Positions 45,773 through 56,438 of a stretch of 64,000 nt of DNA are shown here, one piece after another. The notes under the pieces are model-generated. The model did no database searches. It was not told where the DNA came from and saw only the letters and a list, made by a program, of their open reading frames with translations. The stretch is from Massilia aquatica. Lineage in GTDB: Bacteria; Pseudomonadota; Gammaproteobacteria; Burkholderiales; Burkholderiaceae_D. A program made the translations under genes and the position numbers. The stretch spans positions 26,676-90,675 of the forward strand of contig NZ_VVIW01000026.1 of NCBI RefSeq assembly GCF_011682045.1, in the 5' to 3' direction. The stretch's first letter is position 1, and each line of letters begins with the position of its first letter.

Positions 45773-47470
45773 ATGAACCCATTCGATACGCATACAATTT
45801 TCAACCAGGCCATTCAATTTGGGAATAGCAACCTGTTCGCGTGCGATCCGGCGCTGCGCGAGGCGGTCGCGCGCGAGGGCGCGCCGTGGGCGGTCGATGG
45901 CTTGCTGGCGCTTGGGGCGTCGCTCGGCCGGGCCGAGGTGCTCGAGCTGGCGCGCCTGGCCAATGTCAACAAACCCATTCTGCATAACTTTGACCGCAAC
46001 GGACGGCGCATCGACGAAGTCGAGTTCCATCCGGCCTGGCACCAGTTGATGGCGCTGATGATCGGCGCGGGCGTGCACGCCTCGCCGTGGGAGTCGGGCC
46101 AGGGCGGTGGCCAAGGTGGTGCGCAGGTGGCGCGGGCGGCCCAATACCTGCTCTTCGGGCAGGTGGAAAACGGCGCCCAGTGTCCGGTCACGATGACCTA
46201 CGCCTCGGTGCCGGCGCTGCGCCTGGCCGGCGCGATCGGGGCCAAATGGCTGCCCAGGATCCTGTCGCGCCAATACGATCCGCGCTCGCTGCCGATTGAG
46301 CAGAAGACCGGTGCCCTGATCGGCATGGGCATGACCGAAAAGCAGGGCGGCAGCGACGTGCGCGCCAACACCACCCGCGCCACGGCGCTTGACCCTGGCG
46401 AGGCGCGCGCGCGCTTCGGCGAGGAGGGAGCGCACGCGTGGCGCATCGTCGGCCACAAATGGTTCTTCTCGGCGCCGCAGTCGGACGCACACCTGATCCT
46501 GGCGCAGACCGAGGATGAAGGCAGCGCCGGCTTGAGCTGCTTCCTGGTGCCGCGCTACCTGCCCGACGGCAGCCGCAATGCGATCCGCGTGCAGCGCCTC
46601 AAGGATAAACTGGGCAACCGCTCGAACGCCTCGTCCGAGGTGGAGTTTTGCGACGCCGTCGGCTGGCTGGTGGGCAAAGTCGGGCGCGGCATCCCCACCA
46701 TATTGGAAATGGGTGGGCATACCCGGCTCGATTGCGTGCTGGGCAGCGCCGGCATCATGCGCGCCGCGCTCACGCACGCGCTGCACCACGCGCGCCAACG
46801 GGCCGCCTTTGGCCGCACCTTGGCCGAGCAGCCGCTGATGCAAAACGTGCTGGCCGACCTGGCGCTGGAATCGGAAGCGGCCACCGTCTTCGCGCTGCGC
46901 CTGGCGCGCTGCTTCGACCAGGGCGCCGACCCGGCCCAGGCACTGCTTGGGCGCATCCTCACGCCGGCCGGCAAATACTGGCTGTGCAAGCGCGGCCCGG
47001 CGTTCGGGGCCGAAGCGATGGAAGTCATGGGCGGCAACGGCTATGTGGAAGACGGTCCGCTGGCGCGCCTGTACCGCGAGTTTCCGGTCAATTCGATCTG
47101 GGAGGGGTCGGGCAATGTGATGTGCCTGGACCTGCTGCGCGCCTTCGGCAAGACCCCGGCCGCGCGCGATGCCCTGGCGGGCGAACTGGCGCTGGCCGGT
47201 GGCGCCAGTGCGGATTTCAACGCCTATAGCGCGCGCCTGCTGGCCGACCTGGAAGGGCAGCAGGGCGACGAGTACGGCGCGCGCCGGCTGGCCGAACGGA
47301 TCGTGATCGCAGTGCAGGCGGCGCTGCTGCTGCGCCATGCGCCAAGCTATGTCAGCGCCGCCTTCATCGCCGCGCGCGTGGCGGTGGACGTGGGCGGGGC
47401 CTTCGGACGTCTGCCGGCCGGCGTTGATTGCGCGGCGATCCTGGCGCGCGCGCTGCCAGCGGACGCTTGA
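45773..47470 (+). CDS. aidB: AidB-like acyl-CoA dehydrogenase family protein
   Basis: 565 residues. The start ATG 45773 gives MNPFDTHTIFNQ, similar to AidB N-termini. MGMTEKQGGSDVRANTT and the C-terminal EVMGGNGYVEDGPLARLYRE with SIWEGSGNVMCLD are characteristic of AidB, a flavoprotein of the alkylation (Ada) response in E. coli. An isovaleryl-CoA dehydrogenase role is less likely given this tail. No ada gene is nearby. An upstream in-frame extension exists but is not conserved-looking. Confidence 0.85.
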   Translation: MNPFDTHTIFNQAIQFGNSNLFACDPALREAVAREGAPWAVDGLLALGASLGRAEVLELARLANVNKPILHNFDRNGRRIDEVEFHPAWHQLMALMIGAGVHASPWESGQGGGQGGAQVARAAQYLLFGQVENGAQCPVTMTYASVPALRLAGAIGAKWLPRILSRQYDPRSLPIEQKTGALIGMGMTEKQGGSDVRANTTRATALDPGEARARFGEEGAHAWRIVGHKWFFSAPQSDAHLILAQTEDEGSAGLSCFLVPRYLPDGSRNAIRVQRLKDKLGNRSNASSEVEFCDAVGWLVGKVGRGIPTILEMGGHTRLDCVLGSAGIMRAALTHALHHARQRAAFGRTLAEQPLMQNVLADLALESEAATVFALRLARCFDQGADPAQALLGRILTPAGKYWLCKRGPAFGAEAMEVMGGNGYVEDGPLARLYREFPVNSIWEGSGNVMCLDLLRAFGKTPAARDALAGELALAGGASADFNAYSARLLADLEGQQGDEYGARRLAERIVIAVQAALLLRHAPSYVSAAFIAARVAVDVGGAFGRLPAGVDCAAILARALPADA

Positions 47471-47569
47471 GCCGCATCTGTACTGACTTAATTGCCGCGA
47501 AATGCGGACAAGCGCTCGGTTTGCGGGATAATACGGGTACAAGCCATCACAATAAATGAATCGAACTCC

Positions 47570-48220
47570 ATGAACCAAGATCCACGCTTCCCCAACCTGT
47601 TCATCCTCAACCACCCGCTGATCCAGCACAAGTTGAGCCACATGCGCGAGCGCGACACGTCCACGCGCACCTTCCGCGAGCTGCTCAAGGAAATCACGCT
47701 GCTGATGGGTTATGAAATCACGCGTGACCTGCCGCTCACCACGCGCAAGATCGAGACCCCGCTGGTGACCATCGACGCACCCGTCATTGCCGGTAAAAAA
47801 CTGGCGATCGTGCCGATCCTGCGCGCCGGTATCGGCATGAGCGACGGCCTGCTGGAACTGGTGCCGTCGGCGCGCGTGGGCCACGTTGGCGTGTTCCGCG
47901 ACCCGGAAACCCACAAGCCGGTCGAGTACCTGGTGCGCCTGCCCGACACCACCGACCGCATCTTCATCCTGTGCGACCCGATGGTCGCCACCGGCAACTC
48001 GGCGGTGCACGCCATCGACGTGCTCAAAAAGCGCGGCGTGACCGATGAACAGATCATCTTCCTGGCCCTGGTGGCCGCGCCCGAAGGCGTGCAGGTAGTG
48101 CAGGACGCGCATCCGAACGTCAAGCTCTACGTGGCCTCGCTCGATTCGCACCTGAACGAACACGCCTACATCGTGCCGGGCCTGGGCGACGCGGGCGACC
48201 GCATCTTCGGCACCAAGTAA
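47570..48220 (+). CDS. upp: Uracil phosphoribosyltransferase
   Basis: 216 residues. It salvages uracil with PRPP to UMP. The PRPP-binding loop [13 protein letters not shown] and the C-terminal uracil-binding part [15 protein letters not shown] are intact. A small HPt gene follows 8 bases later, which is an unusual partner. Confidence 0.96.
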   Translation: MNQDPRFPNLFILNHPLIQHKLSHMRERDTSTRTFRELLKEITLLMGYEITRDLPLTTRKIETPLVTIDAPVIAGKKLAIVPILRAGIGMSDGLLELVPSARVGHVGVFRDPETHKPVEYLVRLPDTTDRIFILCDPMVATGNSAVHAIDVLKKRGVTDEQIIFLALVAAPEGVQVVQDAHPNVKLYVASLDSHLNEHAYIVPGLGDAGDRIFGTK

Positions 48221-48228
48221 GCGGCGCG

Positions 48229-48600
48229 ATGGCCACGCTGATCGACCAGGAGTTTTTCGCGCGCCTGCACGCGCTGAACGAGAAGTTCGCGGCCAGTGTG
48301 CCGGCCACCCTGGCGCGCCTGGAAGCGCTGCGCGCGCAGTTCGATCCGGCGGCCGCCGACGCGGCCCTGGTCAAGGAACTGCACCAGAGCCTGCATACCA
48401 TCGCCGGCTCGGCGGCGACCTTCGGCTTTCGCGTGTTCGGGGCCCAGGCGCGCCAGCTGGAACAGCGCCTGCGGGTGCTGATGGCGTTCGAGCTGATCGC
48501 CCCCAAGGACTGGAACGACTGGCTGGTCGCCCTCGACGAGTACATCGTGTGGGCGCGGCAAGATCCCAAGGCGGCCACCTATCCCGGCCAGCCTGGATGA
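48229..48600 (+). CDS. Stand-alone HPt phosphotransfer protein
   Basis: 123 residues forming a single histidine phosphotransfer domain. The phospho-accepting His is in LHQSLHTIAGSAATFGF, the usual 'HxLKGsa...G' pattern. It could relay phosphate between a hybrid kinase and a response regulator. No kinase or regulator is adjacent, and it is in an apparent operon with upp. Known HPt proteins have about this length. Confidence 0.8.
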   Translation: MATLIDQEFFARLHALNEKFAASVPATLARLEALRAQFDPAAADAALVKELHQSLHTIAGSAATFGFRVFGAQARQLEQRLRVLMAFELIAPKDWNDWLVALDEYIVWARQDPKAATYPGQPG

Positions 48601-48942
48601 ATACCGCAATAAAACCACATACCACGTACTTTTTTGCCAATTGTGCGCGCATGCAAGGTGAAGTGGGCGTATCGTTTGATCTAGCGCAAACTTCAGCGGT
48701 CTCGATGTTCTATATTTGTCGGACTGCCGCTGCAAACCGGCGTTGTAAAAGTTGATATTCTGAATTTTTACAGCAAGCGGGAAGTTTATTTTGCAGAGAA
48801 CGTGTTTTTTGTGTTTTATTCGGTATAATGCGGGATCGTTGTGATTCGAGGTAGTTGTGCAGTCTGTCTGTCATTTCTTTCTTGCTTCGTCAAACGATCT
48901 AAAACGGGCGTAAGCCCAACTTAACTGAAATAGGAAATTGTA
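48601..48942 (+). promoter_or_regulatory. Promoter and long 5' leader of the cold-shock gene
   Basis: AT-rich 342-base gap. TATAAT at 48824-48829 is a perfect -10, with only a weak -35. A start near 48836 would give a leader of about 105 bases, as in cspA-type genes whose leaders fold differently in the cold. AGGAAAT just before the ATG is the probable ribosome-binding site. Confidence 0.55.
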
Positions 48943-49146
48943 ATGGCAACTGGCATCGTAAAATGGTTCAATGATTCGAAGGGTTTTGGCTTTATCACTC
49001 CTGATGAAGGCGGCGAAGATCTGTTCGCTCACTTCTCGGCGATTCAGTCGAACGGCTTCAAATCTTTGCAAGAGAACCAGCGCGTCTCTTTCGAAGTAAC
49101 CGCTGGCCCTAAAGGCAAGCAAGCTTCGAACATTCAGCCAATCTAA
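48943..49146 (+). CDS. Cold-shock protein, CspA family
   Basis: 67-residue OB-fold protein. RNA-binding motifs KGFGFITPD (RNP1-like) and DLFAHFSAI (RNP2-like) are present. It binds single-stranded RNA and DNA and melts secondary structure. Its codon use is more AT-rich and highly biased, as for strongly expressed genes. A terminator follows at once. Confidence 0.95.
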   Translation: MATGIVKWFNDSKGFGFITPDEGGEDLFAHFSAIQSNGFKSLQENQRVSFEVTAGPKGKQASNIQPI

Positions 49147-49160
49147 TCGCTGAATCAACG

Positions 49161-49195
49161 ACAAAAAATCCTCGGTTTCCGGGGATTTTTTTTGT
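49161..49195 (+). terminator. Rho-independent terminator after csp
   Basis: AAAAAATCCTCGG pairs with CCGGGGATTTTTT across a 3-base loop (one wobble pair), with the T-run built into the right arm. Confidence 0.9.
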
Positions 49196-49249
49196 CGTGC
49201 TTTTCGTCGGCCCGCCTCGCGCGGGCCGATGGCGTTGAAGCGTCACGCT

Positions 49250-50152
49250 TCAAGAGCGCCAGTAATCCGGCTGCGCGTAGGTGCGGCGCAGGAAGTCGAC
49301 AAACGCGCGAATCCGCAGCGGCAGGTGGCGGCGCTGCGCGAACACCGCGTGGATGTCGTTGCCGGGCGCCGCAAACGCATCGAGCACCGTGCACAGTTTT
49401 CCCGCTTCGATCTCGGTTCCCACTTCCCACATCGAGCGCCACGCCAGGCCTTTGCCGGCCAGCGCCCAATCGTGCAGCACTTCGCCATCGTTGCAGACCA
49501 TGTTGCCCGCCACTTTTACTGTCACCAGCTTGCCGTTATCGCGGAAGGTCCAGCCGCGCTGGCTGCCTTCGCTGCTGATCGCCAGGCAGTTGTGGCGCGC
49601 CAGGTCGGCCAGGGTCTCGGGCACGCCGTGGCGTTTCAGGTAGGCGGGGGAGGCGACCAGCACGCGCTGGTTGTCGGCCAGCTTGACCCCCACCAGGCTC
49701 GAATCGGACAGGCTGGCGATGCGGATCGCCACATCGACCCCTTCACCGACGACGTCGACCACGCGGTCGTTCAGGTTCAGGTTGACCGTCACATCCTGGT
49801 GCTCGGCCAGGAACGACGGCAGCAGGGGCGCGACGTGCTGGCGTCCGAAGCCGGCCGGCGCCGATACCAGCAGGTGGCCGCTGGCGCGCGCGCTGCGTTC
49901 GGCGACGGCCGATTCGGCTTCTTCGAGTTCGCCCAGGATGCGCTGGCAGTCTTCCAGGAAGGCCGCGCCTTCGTCGGTGAGGGCGAGTTTGCGCGTGGTG
50001 CGCTGCAGGAGCTTGACCCCGAGGCGCGCTTCGAGCGCATCGAGCCGGCGCCCGATCATGGCCGGCGCAATGCCTTCGGCGCGCGCCGCCGCCGACAGGC
50101 TGCCGCGCGCGACCACGTCGACGAAAGTGGATAGTTGGCGGAACTGCCCCAC
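49250..50152 (-). CDS. LysR-family transcriptional regulator
   Basis: 300 residues. N-terminal winged helix-turn-helix (FVDVVARGSLSAAARAEGIA, then RRLDALEARLGVKLLQRTTR) and a C-terminal co-inducer domain. Divergent from aceB with 145 bases between starts, so it may control aceB and itself in response to a glyoxylate-cycle metabolite (inference). Confidence 0.93.
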   Translation of the reverse strand: MGQFRQLSTFVDVVARGSLSAAARAEGIAPAMIGRRLDALEARLGVKLLQRTTRKLALTDEGAAFLEDCQRILGELEEAESAVAERSARASGHLLVSAPAGFGRQHVAPLLPSFLAEHQDVTVNLNLNDRVVDVVGEGVDVAIRIASLSDSSLVGVKLADNQRVLVASPAYLKRHGVPETLADLARHNCLAISSEGSQRGWTFRDNGKLVTVKVAGNMVCNDGEVLHDWALAGKGLAWRSMWEVGTEIEAGKLCTVLDAFAAPGNDIHAVFAQRRHLPLRIRAFVDFLRRTYAQPDYWRS

Positions 50153-50169
50153 GTGCTACTCCTCTGATG

Positions 50170-50189
50170 TTGTCACCCAGCTGTGATAA
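50170..50189. promoter_or_regulatory. Inverted repeat between LysR gene and aceB; possible operator
   Basis: TTGTCAC, 6 bases, GTGATAA: arms match at 6 of 7 positions. It lies 17 bases from the LysR start and upstream of the aceB -10 candidate TATACT (50241-50246). Position fits a LysR-type recognition site; identity is not proven. Confidence 0.35.
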
Positions 50190-50297
50190 AAACGCACAGA
50201 TGAATGTATTTTTTGTCTCGTTTAGCTACCAGTTAGTGAATATACTAGATGGCAGATGAAACGCCAATTTGCATTTTTACCTTCTACAGGAGCACGC

Positions 50298-51887
50298 ATG
50301 ACTATCAATATCCCCGCTGGCATGGAAATCACCGCCGAGATCAAGCCTGGCTACGAGCAGATTCTCACTTCCGAGGCGCTGGCGCTGGTGGCACGCCTGA
50401 CGCGCGCGTTTGAACCGCGCCGCCAGGAGCTGCTGGCCGCGCGCGTGGAACGCGCCAGGCGTCTCGATTGCGGCGAGCGTCCCGACTTTTTGCCGGAAAC
50501 CGCGCAGATTCGCGCTGGCGACTGGAAGATCGCCCCGATTCCGCCCGCGCTGGAGTGCCGCCGCGTCGAAATCACCGGCCCGGTCGAGCGCAAGATGGTC
50601 ATCAACGCCTTCAATTCTGGCGCCGACAGCTACATGACCGACTTCGAAGACTCGAACACGCCGAACTGGGACAACCAGATCACGGGCCAGATCAATATGC
50701 GCGACGCCGTGCGCCGCACGATTTCGCTCGAACAGAACGGCAAGGTGTACAAGCTCAATGAGAAGATCGCGACCCTGGTGGTGCGTCCGCGCGGCTGGCA
50801 CCTCGACGAAAAGCATGTGCTGGTCGATGGCAAGCGCGTCTCGGGCGGGATTTTCGACTTCGCGCTGTTCATGATCCATAACGCGAAAGAGCAGCTTGCG
50901 CGCGGCGCGGGTCCGTATTTTTACCTGCCGAAGATGGAATCGCACCTCGAAGCACGCCTGTGGAACGATATTTTCGTCATGACGCAGCAGGAACTGGGCC
51001 TGCCGCAGGGGACCATCAAGGCGACCGTGCTGATCGAAACGATCCTGGCCGCCTTCGAGATGGATGAAATCCTGTACGAACTGCGCGAACACAGTGCCGG
51101 CTTGAACGCGGGCCGTTGGGACTACATCTTCTCGTGCATCAAAAAATTCAAGCTCGATAAAGACTTCTGCCTGGCCGACCGTCCGAAAGTGACGATGACG
51201 TCGCCGTTCATGCGCGCGTATGCCTTGCTGCTGCTGAAAACCTGCCACAAGCGCGGCGCGCCGGCCATCGGCGGCATGGCGGCGCTGATCCCGATCAAGA
51301 ACGATCCCGAGAAAAACGAGATTGCCATGGGCGGCGTACGCAATGACAAGGCGCGCGATGCGACCGACGGCTACGACGGCGGCTGGGTTGCGCATCCGGG
51401 CCTGGTGGAACTGGCGATGGGCGAATTCAAGAAGGTGCTGGGCGATAAGCCGAACCAGATCGACAAGCAGCGTCCCGACATCGAGGTGACGGCGGCCGAA
51501 CTGCTGGACTTCAAGCCGGAAGCGCCGATCACGGAAGCGGGCCTGCGCTACAACATCAACGTGGGGATTCATTACCTGGGCAGCTGGCTGGCGGGGAACG
51601 GCTGCGTGCCGATTCATAACCTGATGGAAGACGCGGCCACGGCGGAGATCAGCCGTTCGCAGGTGTGGCAGTGGATTCGCTCGACCAAGGGCGTGCTCGA
51701 TGACGGCCGCAAGGTCAGCGCCGAGATGGTGCGCGCGATGATTCCGGAAGAACTGGCCAAGGTCAAGGAAGTCGCGCCGAACGGGGATAACCCGACCTAC
51801 GCGCGCGCTGCGGTGATTTTTGAAGAGATGTCGACGTCGGAATCGTTCGCGGAGTTTTTGACCTTGCCGCTGTACGAGGAAATTTAA
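50298..51887 (+). CDS. aceB: Malate synthase A
   Basis: 529 residues. It condenses glyoxylate and acetyl-CoA to malate, the second reaction of the glyoxylate shunt. Malate synthase signatures FEDSNTPNWDNQ, GPYFYLPKMESHLEARLWN and HSAGLNAGRWDYIFS are intact. The start at 50298 has AGGAG 6 bases upstream. An upstream ATG at 50256 lacks such a site. No isocitrate lyase gene is in the window. Confidence 0.96.
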   Translation: MTINIPAGMEITAEIKPGYEQILTSEALALVARLTRAFEPRRQELLAARVERARRLDCGERPDFLPETAQIRAGDWKIAPIPPALECRRVEITGPVERKMVINAFNSGADSYMTDFEDSNTPNWDNQITGQINMRDAVRRTISLEQNGKVYKLNEKIATLVVRPRGWHLDEKHVLVDGKRVSGGIFDFALFMIHNAKEQLARGAGPYFYLPKMESHLEARLWNDIFVMTQQELGLPQGTIKATVLIETILAAFEMDEILYELREHSAGLNAGRWDYIFSCIKKFKLDKDFCLADRPKVTMTSPFMRAYALLLLKTCHKRGAPAIGGMAALIPIKNDPEKNEIAMGGVRNDKARDATDGYDGGWVAHPGLVELAMGEFKKVLGDKPNQIDKQRPDIEVTAAELLDFKPEAPITEAGLRYNINVGIHYLGSWLAGNGCVPIHNLMEDAATAEISRSQVWQWIRSTKGVLDDGRKVSAEMVRAMIPEELAKVKEVAPNGDNPTYARAAVIFEEMSTSESFAEFLTLPLYEEI

Positions 51888-51922
51888 TAAGCCGTTAGTC
51901 CAGTTAGAACCACCGCCCTTCG

Positions 51923-51959
51923 AACCGTCGTTCCCGCCTGCGCGGGAACGACGGTTTTT
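51923..51959. terminator. Terminator/REP-like palindrome between convergent genes
   Basis: AACCGTCGTTCCCGC, a 4-base loop and the exact 15-base complement, then TTT. It can end aceB transcription and, read on the other strand, is also a strong hairpin for the convergent kinase gene. The core resembles the common 'CGTTCCCGC..GCGGGAACG' REP family. Confidence 0.85.
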
Positions 51960-52000
51960 GGGTTGGCGGTTAGTATTGGAGAAAACGGTCAGGTCGGGCT

Positions 52001-55000
52001 TCAAACCCGCAGCGCCATCGCTTCGCGCTTGATGATCATCTCCGCAAACTGGTCGGCCGGCATGGCCGGCGCCAGGTACCACCCTTGCAGCAAATCGCAA
52101 TGCTGCGCGCGCAGGTAGTCGAGCTGCGCTTCGGTCTCGACCCCTTCCGCCACCACCTCCAGCCGTAAGCTGTGCGCCAGCGCGATAATGCCGGCGATGA
52201 TGGCCGCGTCGTCCGCATCGTGCGGCACATCGGCCACGAACGAGCGGTCGATCTTGATGATATCGACCGGGAAGCGCTTCAGGTACGACAGCGACGAGTA
52301 GCCGGTGCCGAAATCGTCGATCGACAAGCGCACGCCCAGCCCGCGCAAACGGTGCAGCGCCTTGAGCGTATCCTGCGCGTGCTCCATCAGGGTGCTCTCG
52401 GTGATTTCCAGTTCCAGCAGATCGGGCGCCAGGCCGGTTTCGACCAGCACCGCTTCCACCGAATCGGCAAAATTCTTTTGCAGCAGCTGGCGCACCGACA
52501 AGTTCACCGCCACCCGCATCGGCGGCAAACCCTGGTCGATCCAGGCCTTGAGCTGGGCGCAGGCGGTGCGCAGCACGAATTCGCCGAGTGGATTGATCAA
52601 GCCCGTTTCTTCGGCCAGCGGAATGAATTCGACCGGCGGCACCATGCCGCGGGTCGGATGCTTCCAGCGTACCAGCGCCTCCATGCCGATGATGCGCTGG
52701 TCGTCCAGGCGCGCCTGCGGCTGGTAAAACACTTCGAGCTCGTTGCGCTCGAGCGCGCGCCGCAAGTCGCTCTCTAAGCGCACATGCTCCGAAATCGCCT
52801 GTTCCATCGACGCTTCGTAGAACTGGAAGCCGGTGTTGGTCTTCTTGGCGCGGTACATGGCGCTGTCGGCGCGCTTGACCAGGGTCGGCACATCGAGTCC
52901 GTCGAACGGATACATGGCGATGCCGACGCTGCTGGTGACAAAAATATCGTGGCCGTCGATCTGGAACGGCGCGGCCAGCACCCTGCAGATGGTCTGCGCG
53001 GCGGCCGCCGCCGGCGCCGGGCCGTCGACGTCGCCCAGCACCACCGTGAATTCGTCGCCGCCCAGGCGCGCCACCATGTCGATGCTGCGCACCGCGCGCC
53101 GGATGCGCTGCGCCACCGCCACCAGCAGGCGGTCGCCGACGTCGTGCCCGAGGTTGTCGTTGACGTACTTGAAGCGGTCCAGGTCGAGGAACAGCACCGC
53201 CAGCTGCGTCTTGCCCACGCGCGCCTGGTCCACCGCTTGCCCGAGCAGGTCGAAGAACAGGGTGCGGTTCGGCAGCCCGGTCAGGAGGTCGTTGAAGGCC
53301 AGGTGGCGGATGCGCTTCTCGGCGCGGTTGGCCTCGATGATGCGGCGCACCCGCTGCGACAGGACCGCATAGTGAATCGGCTTCGGAATGTAGTCGCTGG
53401 CGCCGGCCGCGAAGGCCCGCTCGACCGAGGAATTGTCTTCCAGGGCGGTGATCATCAGTACCGGAATGCTGCTGCCGCCGGGCAGCTCCTGCATGCGCGC
53501 GCAGGCGGTAAAGCCGTCCATCACCGGCATTACCGCGTCCATCAGCACCACGTCGGGCTGGAAGCGCTTGAGCATCGTCAAGGCCTGGGCGCCGTCGGCC
53601 GCTTCTTCGACCTTGAAGCCGTCGCGCTGCAAGGTGTAGCGCAGAGTGCTGCGGGTGCTGCGGTCGTCATCGACGATGAGCACTTGCGGCACGTCGTCGG
53701 CGCTGCCCTGGCCGGCCGTGTCGTCGCCCGTGACTTCCAGCGCAAGGGCGCTGGCGACCGCATTGTAGGCCACGCGCAGGCGCGAGAGCAGCGGCACGAT
53801 CAGTTCGGGACGGCCGGCGATGCCGTGCTCTTCGGCCTCCTTGGCCAGTTGCGCCAGGTGGGTCGCGCCCAGGTTGCCCGAGGAGCCTTTGATGGCGTGC
53901 GCCTTGGCGCGCGCGGTGTCGGAGTCGCCGCCATGCGCGGCCGCTTCCAGGTCGAGCAGGTACTGCGGCGTGTCTTCGAGGAAGGGGCTGATCGCCTGGG
54001 CCAGCGAAGGCCCCATGATCTCGCGCAGCTTGACGAACATGGCCTGGTCGATCGGGCCCTCGCCGCTCTCAAGCGCGTAGTCCGCGTGCTCGCCGCCGCG
54101 CGCGACGCTGCGCTGCTCGTCGCCGCGCGGCAGCCAGCGATCGAGCTTCTGGCGCAGGTCGAACAGGGTGATCGGTTTGGCGAGGTAGTCGTCCATGCCG
54201 GCGGCCAGGCACTTTTCGGCGTCGCCGCGCTGGGTGTTGGCGGTCATGGCGACGATCGGCGTGCGCCGTCCGCTGCCTTGTTCAAAGGCGCGGATGTGCG
54301 CGGTCGCTTCATAGCCGTCCATCTCGGGCATGCTGCAATCCATCAGGATCAGGTCGAAATTGCCGCTGCGTGCCGCTTCCAGCGCTTCGCGCCCGTTGGC
54401 GGCGAATTCGCAGGCGCAGCCGTTCATGGCCAGCATGCCGGCGGCGACCATCTGGTTGGTGCGGTTGTCTTCGGCCACCAGGATGCGGTACGAGGTGCGC
54501 GGCGGCGCGGCCAGGGCGGTGGCGATCGCCATGGCCGGCGCCCTGGCTCCGGCCAGCAAGTCCTTGAGGGCCTGCAGCAGGCGCTCTTCGCGCAATGGTT
54601 TGCCGAGCGACGGATGGCCGTCGACCAGGGTGCCGCCGGAGAGCGGGCCGAAACGGTCGAGTATCAGCATCAGGGTATCGGGCGACTCGCTGGCGATTTT
54701 GCCGGCCAGGTCGTTGCCGTCGTCATCGAGGGCGCCGATGTCGAGCATGACGATGCTGTACGGGCGCGCTTCGCTGGCGCCGACCTTGAGCTGCAACAGC
54801 GCTTCGCCGCCCCAGCGCGTGCCGTGGCAGTCGATGCCGTGGCGCTGCATCGTTTGCGTGACAAAGCTGCGCACGATCTGGCTGTCGTCGACCACGATCA
54901 CGCGCAGGCCCGCAAGTTCAAGGTGGGTCGGCTCGGGCGGCTCTTGCAGCGCGGCCTTGCAGATGATGTTGAAGGTGAAGGCGGTGCCTTCGCCGAGCGC

Positions 55001-56434
55001 GCTGTCGACCGTGATGGCGCCTCCCATCAGCTCGACCAGCTGCTTGCAGATCGCCAGACCCAGGCCGGTGCCGCCGTATTTGCGGGTGGTCGACGGGTCG
55101 GCCTGGGCGAAGGACTGGAACAGGTGCTGCTGCTGGCCGGCGCTCATGCCGATGCCGGTGTCGCGCACGTCGAAGCGCAGCCCGTAGCCGGGGCCGTCGG
55201 CCAGCGCGATCGACACCGCCACTTCGCCATGCTCGGTGAACTTGACGGCGTTCCCCAACAGGTTGATGAGCACCTGGCGCAGGCGCAGCGAGTCGCCGTT
55301 GACGCATTGCGGCACGCCCGGGGCCAGCAGGTAGCCCAGTTCGACGTCGCGCACCTGCGCCTGCTTGGCCACCAGTTCGATCACTTCTTCGAGCAGCTTG
55401 CGCAGGTCGAAGTCAACTTCTTCGAGCGAGAGCTTGCCCGCTTCCATCTTGGAGAAGTCGAGGATATTGTTAATCAGTTCGATCAGGGTGCGCGAGGAAT
55501 TCCAGGCCACGTCGACGCACTCGGCCTGGCGCTTGTTCAGGCTCATTTCCTTGAGCATGTCGAGCATGCCGACCACGCCGTTGAGCGGGGTGCGCACTTC
55601 ATGGCTGACGGTGGCGGCAAACTGCGCCTTCACCAGCGCCATGCTCACTGCCGCGTCGCGCGAGTCTTTCAGCTCCGCTTCGCGCTGTTCGAGCACGTTC
55701 ATCATCTTGTTGAAGGCGAGCGCCATGTCGATCAGGTCGCGCGGGCCGGCCGGTTCGGCGCGCATGCCCGATTCGCCCGCCTCGGCGCGCCGCATCAGGC
55801 GCGACAGCGCATTGAGCGGGTTGATCATGTGGCGCGTGAGCAGGCGCACCACGGCCAGCAAGATGGCGGCGAACGACAAGGTGACGACCAGGTTCCCGAC
55901 CAGCAGCGACAGGGTCAGGCGGTTCAGGGTGTCCTTGGCGATGGCCACGTGCACGTGGCCGAGCAGCTGCCTGGGCGGCTCTTGCAGGTCGAACGGCGAA
56001 GCGATGCCCTGGCCGCCGAACACCGGCGCGGTGAAGCGCCAGGCCTGGCCGGTTTCGCTGGCCAGGCGCGCTTGCGGGCTTGCGGGCACCGGCCCGATGC
56101 CGGCGGCGGGCGCCGCGCCGGGCTGGCTTTTCGAGAGCAGCACGGCGCCGCGCGTGTCGCTGATCTGCACGCTCAGCACATCGGGGAAGGTGAGGGTGGT
56201 GGCGACGACGTCCTGGGCGTTGTCGGGCGAGTGGTACAGCAGCGCCAGGGTGCTCTGGCGCGCCAGGTTTTCGGCGATGCGTTCGCCCTGTTCCAGAAAA
56301 TAGTCGCGCATGCGGGTGCGCGCTTCCCAGGAATTCATCAGCGAGGAAAACAGGGCCAGCCCGAGAATGGCGGCGGAGACGATGACGGTCAGTTGACGGC
56401 GGAACCCGGTGCGGCGAAGGAAATCATGGAACAT
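52001..56434 (-). CDS. Hybrid sensor kinase with three receivers, HPt, GGDEF and EAL domains
   Basis: 1,477 residues. Order: TM1 (about 14-36), periplasmic sensor, TM2 (about 182-205), HAMP, HisKA with phospho-His in [10 protein letters not shown] (about 277), HATPase, a degenerate receiver (about 512), a canonical receiver (about 652, [13 protein letters not shown]), HPt with [10 protein letters not shown] (His about 846), a third receiver (about 918, [13 protein letters not shown]), GGDEF with intact GGDEF (about 1125) and EAL with MEALVRW and [14 protein letters not shown] whole phosphorelay plus both c-di-GMP enzymes in one chain. It starts 4 bases after the binding-protein gene stop. Confidence 0.92.
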   Translation of the reverse strand: MFHDFLRRTGFRRQLTVIVSAAILGLALFSSLMNSWEARTRMRDYFLEQGERIAENLARQSTLALLYHSPDNAQDVVATTLTFPDVLSVQISDTRGAVLLSKSQPGAAPAAGIGPVPASPQARLASETGQAWRFTAPVFGGQGIASPFDLQEPPRQLLGHVHVAIAKDTLNRLTLSLLVGNLVVTLSFAAILLAVVRLLTRHMINPLNALSRLMRRAEAGESGMRAEPAGPRDLIDMALAFNKMMNVLEQREAELKDSRDAAVSMALVKAQFAATVSHEVRTPLNGVVGMLDMLKEMSLNKRQAECVDVAWNSSRTLIELINNILDFSKMEAGKLSLEEVDFDLRKLLEEVIELVAKQAQVRDVELGYLLAPGVPQCVNGDSLRLRQVLINLLGNAVKFTEHGEVAVSIALADGPGYGLRFDVRDTGIGMSAGQQQHLFQSFAQADPSTTRKYGGTGLGLAICKQLVELMGGAITVDSALGEGTAFTFNIICKAALQEPPEPTHLELAGLRVIVVDDSQIVRSFVTQTMQRHGIDCHGTRWGGEALLQLKVGASEARPYSIVMLDIGALDDDGNDLAGKIASESPDTLMLILDRFGPLSGGTLVDGHPSLGKPLREERLLQALKDLLAGARAPAMAIATALAAPPRTSYRILVAEDNRTNQMVAAGMLAMNGCACEFAANGREALEAARSGNFDLILMDCSMPEMDGYEATAHIRAFEQGSGRRTPIVAMTANTQRGDAEKCLAAGMDDYLAKPITLFDLRQKLDRWLPRGDEQRSVARGGEHADYALESGEGPIDQAMFVKLREIMGPSLAQAISPFLEDTPQYLLDLEAAAHGGDSDTARAKAHAIKGSSGNLGATHLAQLAKEAEEHGIAGRPELIVPLLSRLRVAYNAVASALALEVTGDDTAGQGSADDVPQVLIVDDDRSTRSTLRYTLQRDGFKVEEAADGAQALTMLKRFQPDVVLMDAVMPVMDGFTACARMQELPGGSSIPVLMITALEDNSSVERAFAAGASDYIPKPIHYAVLSQRVRRIIEANRAEKRIRHLAFNDLLTGLPNRTLFFDLLGQAVDQARVGKTQLAVLFLDLDRFKYVNDNLGHDVGDRLLVAVAQRIRRAVRSIDMVARLGGDEFTVVLGDVDGPAPAAAAAQTICRVLAAPFQIDGHDIFVTSSVGIAMYPFDGLDVPTLVKRADSAMYRAKKTNTGFQFYEASMEQAISEHVRLESDLRRALERNELEVFYQPQARLDDQRIIGMEALVRWKHPTRGMVPPVEFIPLAEETGLINPLGEFVLRTACAQLKAWIDQGLPPMRVAVNLSVRQLLQKNFADSVEAVLVETGLAPDLLELEITESTLMEHAQDTLKALHRLRGLGVRLSIDDFGTGYSSLSYLKRFPVDIIKIDRSFVADVPHDADDAAIIAGIIALAHSLRLEVVAEGVETEAQLDYLRAQHCDLLQGWYLAPAMPADQFAEMIIKREAMALRV

Positions 56435-56438
56435 CTAC

